A stretch of 6,826 bases of DNA from Chthoniobacterales bacterium (GCA_021733705.1 JAIPKF010000075.1:1-6826); one strand, 5' to 3'; shown: positions 1 to 6,280, counted from the stretch's first letter. Notes: generated by a model not told the origin, from the letters alone. A program made the numbers and translations.

Positions 1-384
1 CCAATAAAAGTTAAAGTAATTGCCACGAAGTTCATTTTTGTCAATGGAAGTAGTGGCAGGCCACATGTAGGCACGACGTTGGAAGTTGACTGCTTCGGAG
101 TGGCTCGTTCTAAATGTGGTTGGATCGTTGAGGAACTGTGTCTCTTTGCGAAAAGCAAAATCGGAGTTGATCTGCAAAGGGAGTGCATTTGCTTTTTCAA
201 GCTTTACCACTCGAGGTTCTGCGGTCATGCAGCCGGTGAGAAGGAAAGCAGATGCAGTAATGAGTAAGGAGTAAAGAGTAAAGAGGTGCTGTAGGCCTAC
301 TCTTTGAAGAGTAAAACGCCACTGACGATGAATTTTTTCCAAAAAAATCATTTTCAAAATGGTGTTCACAAACTCATTACCCAT
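1..384 (-). CDS. Lipoprotein of unknown function (N-terminal part, runs off the left edge)
   Basis: This frame has no stop between position 384 and the window edge, so about 128 N-terminal residues are visible and the C-terminus is missing. The start at ATG 384 is chosen because an AGGTGAG ribosome-binding site lies 9 nt upstream, immediately after the guaB3 stop. An in-frame ATG at 351 is an alternative but has no such site. A hydrophobic stretch ends in a clear lipobox, LLTGC, with the cysteine at residue 52 (41 from the second ATG). The protein should therefore be exported, cleaved by signal peptidase II and lipid-anchored. The n-region before the hydrophobic core is unusually long. The mature part begins MTAEPRVVKLEK and is polar, with no motif I recognise. 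It is probably the last visible gene of the minus-strand block. The reading frame and lipobox are directly seen; function is unknown. Confidence 0.75.
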   Translation of the reverse strand, partial: MGNEFVNTILKMIFLEKIHRQWRFTLQRVGLQHLFTLYSLLITASAFLLTGCMTAEPRVVKLEKANALPLQINSDFAFRKETQFLNDPTTFRTSHSEAVNFQRRAYMWPATTSIDKNELRGNYFNFYW

Positions 385-393
385 TTCTCATTG

Positions 394-400
394 CTCACCT
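394..400 (-). promoter_or_regulatory. Ribosome-binding site of the lipoprotein gene
   Basis: AGGTGAG on the minus strand lies directly after the guaB3 TAA and 9 nt before ATG 384. It favours 384 over the in-frame ATG at 351. Confidence 0.5.
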
Positions 401-1579
401 TTAGCGGGTCCCCATTCCAACATTCTGAACAGTTTGGAAAAGTTTTCCTTCAGTCTTTATAGATGGAGCAATGATAATTTCTGTCTCCTGGAATTCCTTA
501 ATGGTGCTAGCACCAACGTTACCCATACAAGTTGTAATAGCACCAACAAGGTTTTGACTTCCATCGTCAACAACAGCAGGGCCAAAAAGAATTTGTTCGA
601 GTGATCCAGTAGCTCCCACATGAATACGTGTTCCACGAGGGAGATTGGCGTGAGGTGTTGCCATTCCCCAATGATACCCTTTACCAGGTGCCTCAAATGC
701 TTTTGCAAAAGCACTTCCAACCATCACTGCATCGGAGCCACAAGCCAAAGCTTTGCAGACATCCCCTCCCTTACTCATGCCGCCATCAGTAATAATAGGG
801 ACATAACGGCTTGTTTTTTTAAAATAAGCATCTCGTGCTGCGGCACAATCGACTGTAGCAGTAACTTGAGGAACACCGAGTCCTAGAACACCTCGTGATG
901 TGCATGCAGCTCCTGGGCCAACCCCAATGAGAACACCACTCACTCCACATTCCATTAACTCTAATGTTACCTCGTATCCAACAGCATTACCCACAATGAC
1001 AGGAATTGGCATTGTTGCACAGAAGTCTGCTAAATCGAGTGTTGGATATTTGGTGGAGATGTGACGGACTGTTGAAACAGTGCTTTGTACAACAAAAAGA
1101 TCAGCCCCTGCCTCTGCTGCTATAAGACCGACATGGCTAGCACGTTGAGGAATAGAGCTCACAGCAACAAGTCCCCCTGCAGCCTTAATATCAGAGACTC
1201 TTTTTGCGATAAGATCATCGCGAACGGGCGCTTGATACATCTTTTGGAGCAATGCGGTGACATGCTCCTTATCAGCTGTGAGGATCTCTGCGAGGATAGC
1301 ATCAGGATCTTCATAACGTGTTTGGACACCATCAAGATTGAGAACAGCGACTCCCCCTAGTTTGCCCATCGCAATAGCAAATCGAACATCGACGACTCCA
1401 TCCATGGCACTTGCCATAATTGGAATAGAGAGCTTGAGAGATCTTCCATCTTTGCAGGGAATACAAAAAGCTGTATCAACTTCTTCTGGATTTATCGTGA
1501 CATTACCAGGAACAAGCGCGATTTCATCAAATCCGTAAGTGACGCGAGCCTTACGATTTCTTCCAATCCACATACCCAT
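401..1579 (-). CDS. guaB3: GuaB3 family IMP dehydrogenase-related protein
   Basis: This 392-residue protein belongs to the IMP dehydrogenase/GMP reductase family and has the single-barrel form without CBS domains. Visible landmarks are YGFDEIALVPG near residues 15-25, MASAMDGV at 55-62, and the catalytic loop GVGPGAACTSRG at 219-230, with Cys226 as the expected nucleophile. The phosphate-binding stretch TDGGMSKGGD is at 264-273, followed by KALACGSDAVMVGS. The length and lack of CBS domains fit GuaB3 rather than classical GuaB (about 490 residues). A cyanobacterial GuaB3 has been reported to act as a GMP reductase, so the reaction here could be GMP to IMP or IMP to XMP; the sequence does not decide. 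The first ATG is chosen because AGGAGG sits 9 nt upstream; Met3 would be 15 nt away. It begins 2 nt after the zinc-ribbon gene stop, so the two are probably cotranscribed. The protein should be cytoplasmic. Confidence 0.93.
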   Translation of the reverse strand: MGMWIGRNRKARVTYGFDEIALVPGNVTINPEEVDTAFCIPCKDGRSLKLSIPIMASAMDGVVDVRFAIAMGKLGGVAVLNLDGVQTRYEDPDAILAEILTADKEHVTALLQKMYQAPVRDDLIAKRVSDIKAAGGLVAVSSIPQRASHVGLIAAEAGADLFVVQSTVSTVRHISTKYPTLDLADFCATMPIPVIVGNAVGYEVTLELMECGVSGVLIGVGPGAACTSRGVLGLGVPQVTATVDCAAARDAYFKKTSRYVPIITDGGMSKGGDVCKALACGSDAVMVGSAFAKAFEAPGKGYHWGMATPHANLPRGTRIHVGATGSLEQILFGPAVVDDGSQNLVGAITTCMGNVGASTIKEFQETEIIIAPSIKTEGKLFQTVQNVGMGTR

Positions 1580-1581
1580 AA

Positions 1582-1827
1582 TTAGAGTCCTCCTTGGTGA
1601 TTAGGCTCATTGAGGCTTCCACAGGAAGGGCAGCATAAGAGCTCGTTAGTAGAAGAGGGTTTCAAAAGCCCGCAGCAGATACGACAGCGGGTCATGTGTC
1701 GAGAGGCCGAGTAAGAGAGTCGTTTTTGAAGCATCTCATACCCTATCCAAAAGATTAAGATGCCAGCAAGAAAAACCGTAAGATAAATAAAAACAAACCA
1801 AGGAAGGGTAAGTTGGATCATGAGCAT
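1582..1827 (-). CDS. Small membrane protein with a C-terminal zinc ribbon
   Basis: This 81-residue protein has one strong hydrophobic segment at about residues 7-28 and then a basic stretch. It ends with two cysteine pairs, CRIC at 48-51 and CPSCG at 66-70, with extra cysteines at 52 and 65. The spacing is typical of a small zinc ribbon or rubredoxin-like knuckle, probably facing the cytoplasm. No specific family is recognised. No good ribosome-binding site precedes ATG 1827 or the in-frame ATG at 1821, so the exact start is uncertain. It lies 32 nt after the tonB-like gene, and its 3' end contains the Shine-Dalgarno sequence of guaB3. It could be a regulator or an assembly factor, but nothing in the sequence supports a specific role. 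Confidence 0.75.
   Translation of the reverse strand: MLMIQLTLPWFVFIYLTVFLAGILIFWIGYEMLQKRLSYSASRHMTRCRICCGLLKPSSTNELLCCPSCGSLNEPNHQGGL
1589..1594 (-). promoter_or_regulatory. Strong Shine-Dalgarno site of guaB3
   Basis: AGGAGG on the minus strand lies 9 nt before the guaB3 ATG and inside the end of the upstream zinc-ribbon gene. It fixes the guaB3 start and is the strongest ribosome-binding site in the minus-strand block. Confidence 0.7.
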
Positions 1828-1859
1828 TGGTCGTATGAAATATTTGGGTAAGGTCAGAT

Positions 1860-2660
1860 TTATTTATTTCCCCAATAAATTAAAAGAGGCCCCCAGGCCC
1901 CCTCTTTTGCTGGAGCAAAGCGACGTTTCATGAGCCACTCCGTTGCCGCTTCATCTGCTGCTTCATTTTGAGATGACTGTGTGATAATAATATGACGTGG
2001 AATTCCCAATGAATCAATATTGACAGTGAGCATCGTAGGTTGCGTTGGAGAGCTGACGCCCGAAGGTAACGAAGGATAGCCTAAATCAGCAATGGGAGTA
2101 GGGGCTCGATGTGCCAGTGGTTCAAGCAGCTTAACAGTAGTTGTTGTACTAATGATTGTTGGCGAAATGACCTCTTTAGTAGCAGATGGATTGAGTGGTG
2201 ATAGGGAAATCTTAGGGAGTACTAACTCATCCGTTGGAGGTAAGAGCGGAGTGAGTATATCTTCATGAGAATCTGGTAGCGGATGTAATGAAGGGGTTGG
2301 CTGGCTGAGTTGATAAATAGATTCAGGAATTTTAGGATGATTGTGTTGAATAGTTTTCAGAGGCGAAAAAACAGCTGGATCATTGGCCTGGAGCCATACG
2401 GCGATCTGCTGTGAGGCTTGTGAATCTGGCAACAAGAAAAAAACCTGGGCTGTCTTTATTTTGCTGGCATGAGGCGATTCATACACAATGTTAAAAATAT
2501 AAATTGTGGAGAAATGAAGAAGTACTGCTAAAAAAATAAAGAATGGCAATGCGAGTCTAGGAGCTTTTTTAATAGGCCATTCGAAGAGGAGGTTTGTAAC
2601 GTCGGAGACTCTGATATCGTAGGCTTTCATCCTTTTTGCAAAAGAAATCGGATTTTTCAT
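1860..2660 (-). CDS. tonB: TonB-like energy transducer
   Basis: This 266-residue protein has the TonB layout. A cytoplasmic N-terminus is followed by one membrane helix at about residues 36-58, which contains His49, a possible counterpart of the conserved TonB helix histidine. A proline/threonine/serine-rich periplasmic linker covers about 100-208. The compact C-terminal domain at 209-266 carries a GIPRHIIITQSSQ stretch, an alanine-rich helix and the RFAP motif at 247-250, a pattern typical of TonB C-terminal domains. The domain is short (about 58 residues, versus 80-90 in many TonBs). The basic and acidic N-terminal extension before the helix is long, about 35 residues. Its ATG overlaps the exbD stop as ATGA, which indicates translational coupling. 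It is known of the family that TonB transmits the ExbB-ExbD proton-motive energy to outer-membrane receptors. The receptor partner is not in this window. Confidence 0.8.
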   Translation of the reverse strand: MKNPISFAKRMKAYDIRVSDVTNLLFEWPIKKAPRLALPFFIFLAVLLHFSTIYIFNIVYESPHASKIKTAQVFFLLPDSQASQQIAVWLQANDPAVFSPLKTIQHNHPKIPESIYQLSQPTPSLHPLPDSHEDILTPLLPPTDELVLPKISLSPLNPSATKEVISPTIISTTTTVKLLEPLAHRAPTPIADLGYPSLPSGVSSPTQPTMLTVNIDSLGIPRHIIITQSSQNEAADEAATEWLMKRRFAPAKEGAWGPLLIYWGNK

Positions 2661-3061
2661 TCAGCTGAACTAGTGCTCGTGGCCAAGATAACAGAAAAGC
2701 CACAGTTGACACCAATCGTCATCACTTGCACGAGTAGATCATAAGGAGCTTGTTGATCTGCTTTGATAATAAGGCTGCTTTTAACACCACTACTGAGAAG
2801 AAGATTTTTTAATTGATCTAAAGAGACTTCTTGATTGTTAAAATAGATCGCAGGTAAAGGACTTCCAGTAATGCTAACAACACGAGGGTCATGATGGGGA
2901 ACGAGCAAAAATGGGGATTGAGGGGCTTTTATTGCAATTCCTGGTTGCAATAAAAGTGTTCCTCCAATGAGAAGAAAGAAAATCAAGCAGAGTGCCGTAC
3001 TCAAAGCAGGAGCTAAAAAGAAAAATAGAGAACCAGGTTCTTGTGTTCGGCGGAGTCGCAT
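2657..3061 (-). CDS. exbD: ExbD/TolR-family protein lacking the membrane aspartate
   Basis: This 134-residue protein matches ExbD in size and layout. It has a short basic N-terminus (MRLRRT), one membrane helix at about residues 12-38, and a periplasmic domain containing IYFNNQEVSLDQL, then SLIIKADQQAPYDLLVQVM and a final strand, GFSVILA. The gene order exbB-exbD-tonB supports the call. ExbD and TolR normally carry an Asp in the pattern TPFID at the start of the helix (Asp25 in E. coli ExbD), which is needed for proton use. Here the aligned stretch is APALS with Ser21, and no charged residue occurs anywhere in the helix. It follows exbB after 34 nt and overlaps the tonB-like gene by 4 nt. No strong ribosome-binding site precedes the ATG. 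It is probably an inner-membrane stator subunit, but its coupling mechanism is in doubt. Confidence 0.82.
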   Translation of the reverse strand: MRLRRTQEPGSLFFFLAPALSTALCLIFFLLIGGTLLLQPGIAIKAPQSPFLLVPHHDPRVVSITGSPLPAIYFNNQEVSLDQLKNLLLSSGVKSSLIIKADQQAPYDLLVQVMTIGVNCGFSVILATSTSSAE

Positions 3062-3095
3062 GATAAAGGCTGCTTTGTTGCAGAGGAACGTGAGC

Positions 3096-3725
3096 TTAAT
3101 CCGACTTACGTGCTGCTTGCTGACGATCTACGAGGAGTTGGACAATTTCAATACCGGCTCGCTCCATATCGTGGATGAGGTCGTTTACCCGAGAGGAAAG
3201 ATAACTATAGGCCAAGAAAGCTGGAATAGCAACGGCCAGACTTGCTGCAGTGGTAATAAGGCTTTCAAAAATTCCTTTTGCGATATCTGCAGTAGTGGCA
3301 TAACCCCCATGAGTTGAAATCGCAAGAAAAGCATCCAAAAGACCAAGTACTGTTCCAAGCAGTCCAACCAATGGGGTAATGTAGGCTAACATGGAAAGAA
3401 TAGAGAGGTTACGTTCCAGCTTGGGTAATTCTAGAAGACCAGCATCAGTGGTGATTTCTTTAAGTTCGGTACGGCTTGAATCAGGTTTTTGTAAGGCAGC
3501 TTGTAAGACTCGGGCGACTGGTCCTGAAATAGTGACACATTCTTGCAATGCCTCCTCGAGATGATCCCTTTGAAGTAAAAGATGAAGCCCTTCAAGAAAT
3601 TCTCCAACACGTATAGAAACACGATGAAGGTAAAGCAATCGTTCAAAAAAGACACCGAGGGCTACCACGCTGCAGAGTAGGATAATTCCCATGAGGGGTC
3701 CCCCTTTTTGTAAAATTTCAAGCAT
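3096..3725 (-). CDS. exbB: ExbB/TolQ/MotA-family proton channel subunit
   Basis: This 209-residue inner-membrane protein has three predicted helices at about residues 11-30, 108-132 and 153-175, as in ExbB/TolQ. The family signature is well preserved: ITPLVGLLGTVLGLLDAF at 116-133, and GIFESLITTAASLAVAIPA at 151-169. The channel threonines expected by alignment with E. coli ExbB T148 and T181 are present as Thr125 and Thr159. The cytoplasmic loop between helices 1 and 2 is about 75 residues. The gene is the first of the exbB-exbD-tonB set and starts 56 nt after the secreted-protein gene. It has no obvious Shine-Dalgarno. MotA is also in this superfamily, but the size and neighbours favour ExbB. 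It shows no missing key residue, unlike its ExbD partner. Confidence 0.92.
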   Translation of the reverse strand: MLEILQKGGPLMGIILLCSVVALGVFFERLLYLHRVSIRVGEFLEGLHLLLQRDHLEEALQECVTISGPVARVLQAALQKPDSSRTELKEITTDAGLLELPKLERNLSILSMLAYITPLVGLLGTVLGLLDAFLAISTHGGYATTADIAKGIFESLITTAASLAVAIPAFLAYSYLSSRVNDLIHDMERAGIEIVQLLVDRQQAARKSD

Positions 3726-3781
3726 GTTTCACGTATAGTGGAAATTGAGGATGATGAGAAATCATTATTTTACGAATCGAT

Positions 3782-6280
3782 TCATGGTGAGAAAAGATGA
3801 TGATGATTTCTGCGAGGTAAATTCTTGTGCTGGAGAACAGTGATCGACCAAGGAGGAAGAATGATGGGGACTCCATTTTTTTTAAACTCGAGAGATGTGG
3901 TAAGAAATCCTCTTGTAACCTCTGCTTGGCATAAAAATTTTGAAGGAGGCTGGTTGCGCTTGGGGTACCCTTGTGCTCCTGCAGCGTGCCACTGGTACTG
4001 ATCTGAAGAATAGGAATAGCAATCCCATGTACCCGTGATGTTATCTACCCCGAATATTTCATACTTATCACCTGCGGAAGCCGGGAAGCCAGCTGGATGC
4101 TGCGTTGATCTCGAAGTCCTCCTCGGGCAGTGTGTATCGACACAGCCGTCGTCAGACTTCATCGCTCGCCTGGCCCCATTAGCCTTCGCAGCCTCCTCGT
4201 TGCGATCAGTATGAAATATGTGGGCTAACCATGTGGTTTCAAGAGAGCTATCCCATATGCATTTGAAGCGGGTGGCCGTTTTTGGGTTTTTATTGACAAG
4301 AAGGAGTGCATTCCACCTGTTGCCATGATCCTTAGCAGAGAGAAAATAAGCACTCAAATCAGGAGTCTCCCTTTTTTTTTCCGATTTTATTGTGGTAGAA
4401 TAAATGTCACACGGACCACCAGAGGGGGGAGCCCATTGTTGAGTTAGGAGCTGCGAACAGTAAAAGGTGGGGAGGGGTTGAAGGTGTTCTGGATTCTCTT
4501 TGCTTTGAAGAAACATCATGAGATTCCCCCAAGAGTTTCCATAATTGCATTCTAAATGATTGGGTTCATAACCGTAGAGATAGGAGGTTGTTCCTCCGAG
4601 TAATAAAAATGTTGCTGCAATATCAGCCTGCAGCAATGCTGCCGCCAGTGTTACTTCGGGCTCTCCTGAAAAAACAGAGTAACCATATTCGCTAATCATG
4701 AGAGGCATTTTTTTTGGAATACCCCCGTGACGCATTCTTTCCACAGACTCTTTTAATCGACGTGGTTGATTGATTAATAAAGGAGCTGCTGGAAGCAATA
4801 AATCATCAAAAGGGTACCATTCAAAAGTAAGGAATTGAAAATTTTTTCGTTCTCTCTTTTTTTTAAGTTGTTTCAAAAAACGGTGTAACCAAGGCCTCTT
4901 ATCAACTCTATAAATAAGATCACCAGGGTTCACATCAATTGTTACAAAACTGAGCCCTCCCAGACTAAGATCGGAATGAGAAGAATGTATTTTTTTTGAT
5001 GTTTGAGCATAGAGCTCTCCCACATCCTTAGGATCGACTCGCTGTCCATCAGACTCTTCACCGAGTTCGATACACTGAGAAGCAAAGAGGTAACCACGTT
5101 TTTTTAAAAAATCGACCTCAGAAGCAGCATTTTCCGGGGTGTCATAAAAAAATGGCACTGACCAAAGAATGGGTTGAGCATTTCCTAGTCCTGACTCTGC
5201 GATAAGATCGAGCCCTGGCTGTTGGGTTCTTTCATCTCTATCGCACGCACGATGCCATGGATCTGTAGAGGAAGCATAAATTACTGTTTGTTTTTGATCA
5301 GGACGATGGATGATTTGATCCAAAAATTTTTTAGATTCTAAAAATCCACATTCAATTTCACCAAGGGCATATCCCATAAAATCTCTAGGATCTTTACTTC
5401 CTGACCTTGCCGTTCCTGAACTTTCCGTCATTAAAATTCTAAGATACTGGATTGGAAGTGGTGTTCCAAAAAAATTATGTGGTGTTCCCAGATGAAGCAT
5501 GGGTGCACCTCCGGATGATTTAATAAATTTTCCGTTCGGAAAATCATGCCAATTACGGTTATGACCAAAATAGAGATCCCCTCCGCATGAATATTGAATA
5601 CGATATTTTTTAGCAAAAGGATCCTTCCAATGAAGGCGAGCTGCATTGATGAGAACTGGTTTTCCAAAATCGATGAGCACCCATTGAGGGTGCTTGGAAT
5701 CGGACTCTCCAGTATAGTAAGAGGTGAGATAGGGGTTGCTTTTCCAAAAAGTATTGAGATTGCCATCGTCGAGACGCGAATAGCTATCATTATTAGCTTC
5801 ATCTAAAGTGTTGCCACGACGTGGTAGACGGTAGCCATAACTTTCAGTAATAGGGAGTGTTGATTGATTCGACGAGGTCCAATAACCTTGTTGATGCTCT
5901 GCATCACTCCATTGGCCAGAAGGATTCCAATGCCATGATTCTATTCCCAGCTCCGTACGAAGACGGCATGAAAGAGGTTGGAGTCCAGCCCTCAACATCT
6001 GTTGTATTACAAAATTCTGAGGTTTTTTTTTCACTACTGATTTTTTTCCATTGGACATTATGGCCTTGGAATCAATGCAAAAAACTCTATCTTTATCGTG
6101 CCCATCAATACCACCTCCCATGGCTTTTGAAAAATCTACAACTCTCTTGGGGTGTGCTTGATTAATTTTAATGAGTGTTTCCTGCCATGAGCACTCTTTA
6201 TCTGCCATGACGGCACTGCTTCCAATAAAAAGAGTGAAGATAAAAAAGAGGAAAATCATGATTATTGAAAGAAATCGCAA
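3782..6280 (-). CDS. Secreted discoidin-domain protein with a glycoside-hydrolase-like (clan GH-A) barrel
   Basis: This 832-residue protein starts at TTG 6280. That start gives a signal peptide with Arg2 and a cleavage site near VMA/D (residue 26). The ATG at 6259 would lack a positive n-region, and an in-frame TGA lies upstream. Residues about 165-312 look like a discoidin (F5/8 type C) domain: LDDGNLNTFWKS, WVLIDFGKPVLINAARLHW, KYRIQYSCGG and PIQYLRILMTESSG. Residues about 330-600 look like a clan GH-A barrel. IELGEESDG at 404-412 is a likely acid/base site (Glu408 or Glu409), TFEWYPFDD is at 485-493, and MISEYGYS at 528-535 has Glu531 as likely nucleophile. A beta-rich domain follows to the C-terminus. 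These assignments are inferred from motifs; the substrate is unknown. Residues about 690-743 are encoded by an inserted palindromic element (4054-4219) that keeps the frame open. Several A7-A9 tracts occur in the coding strand. It probably acts outside the inner membrane on glycans. Confidence 0.85.
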   Translation of the reverse strand: MRFLSIIMIFLFFIFTLFIGSSAVMADKECSWQETLIKINQAHPKRVVDFSKAMGGGIDGHDKDRVFCIDSKAIMSNGKKSVVKKKPQNFVIQQMLRAGLQPLSCRLRTELGIESWHWNPSGQWSDAEHQQGYWTSSNQSTLPITESYGYRLPRRGNTLDEANNDSYSRLDDGNLNTFWKSNPYLTSYYTGESDSKHPQWVLIDFGKPVLINAARLHWKDPFAKKYRIQYSCGGDLYFGHNRNWHDFPNGKFIKSSGGAPMLHLGTPHNFFGTPLPIQYLRILMTESSGTARSGSKDPRDFMGYALGEIECGFLESKKFLDQIIHRPDQKQTVIYASSTDPWHRACDRDERTQQPGLDLIAESGLGNAQPILWSVPFFYDTPENAASEVDFLKKRGYLFASQCIELGEESDGQRVDPKDVGELYAQTSKKIHSSHSDLSLGGLSFVTIDVNPGDLIYRVDKRPWLHRFLKQLKKKRERKNFQFLTFEWYPFDDLLLPAAPLLINQPRRLKESVERMRHGGIPKKMPLMISEYGYSVFSGEPEVTLAAALLQADIAATFLLLGGTTSYLYGYEPNHLECNYGNSWGNLMMFLQSKENPEHLQPLPTFYCSQLLTQQWAPPSGGPCDIYSTTIKSEKKRETPDLSAYFLSAKDHGNRWNALLLVNKNPKTATRFKCIWDSSLETTWLAHIFHTDRNEEAAKANGARRAMKSDDGCVDTHCPRRTSRSTQHPAGFPASAGDKYEIFGVDNITGTWDCYSYSSDQYQWHAAGAQGYPKRNQPPSKFLCQAEVTRGFLTTSLEFKKNGVPIILPPWSITVLQHKNLPRRNHHHLFSP
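4054..4219. repeat. GC-rich nested palindromic element inserted in frame in the secreted-protein gene
   Basis: ATATTTCATACT (4054-4065) and AGTATGAAATAT (4208-4219) are perfect 12-bp inverted repeats. The symmetry extends inward with mismatches (TATCAC against GATCGC). Further nested stems are CTGCGGAAG 4072-4080 with CTTCGCAG 4184-4191 (one bulge), GAAGTC 4113-4118 with GACTTC 4155-4160, and GGC-TGTGT 4126-4135 with ACACA-GCC 4140-4147 around the loop ATCG. The outer repeats and the GAAGTC stem share the same centre, 4136.5. By my hand count the core 4071-4204 is 63% GC, against about 46-51% in the adjacent 90-100 bp. On the coding strand ATATT occurs at 4219-4215 and again at 4057-4053, exactly 162 nt apart (54 codons). 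This fits an in-frame insertion with a 5-bp target duplication. The inserted residues are charged, Arg- and Ala-rich and unlike the host protein. I do not know this family. A MITE-like or REP-like element is possible. Confidence 0.8.

Noticed and set aside
255..285. Short GAGTAA-like repeats (GAGTAAGGAGTAAAGAGTAAAGAG)
   Set aside because: They fall in the hydrophobic signal-peptide segment of the lipoprotein gene, where repeated Leu/Tyr/Ser/Thr codons explain them. The repeats are irregular.
620..1538. Plus-strand open frames of 66-91 codons opposite guaB3
   Set aside because: They are shadows of guaB3. They have low-complexity or cysteine-rich content and no ribosome-binding sites.
3726..3781. 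Possible promoter before exbB (TATACG on the minus strand)
   Set aside because: It lies too close to the ATG and no -35 box with proper spacing is visible.
3774..3783. Perfect 10-bp palindrome GAATCGATTC near the end of the secreted-protein gene
   Set aside because: It is too short, has no T-tract suited to a terminator on the minus strand, and overlaps the stop codon. Chance is a sufficient explanation.
4054..4219. tmRNA, tRNA, group I intron or CRISPR repeat as explanation for the palindrome
   Set aside because: There is no acceptor stem with CCA, no T-loop consensus, no recognisable intron core, and no array of direct repeats. The symmetrical ends with a flanking duplication fit an insertion element better.
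5594..6165. Plus-strand open frames opposite the secreted-protein gene
   Set aside because: They show no family features and lie antisense to a long, domain-bearing gene.
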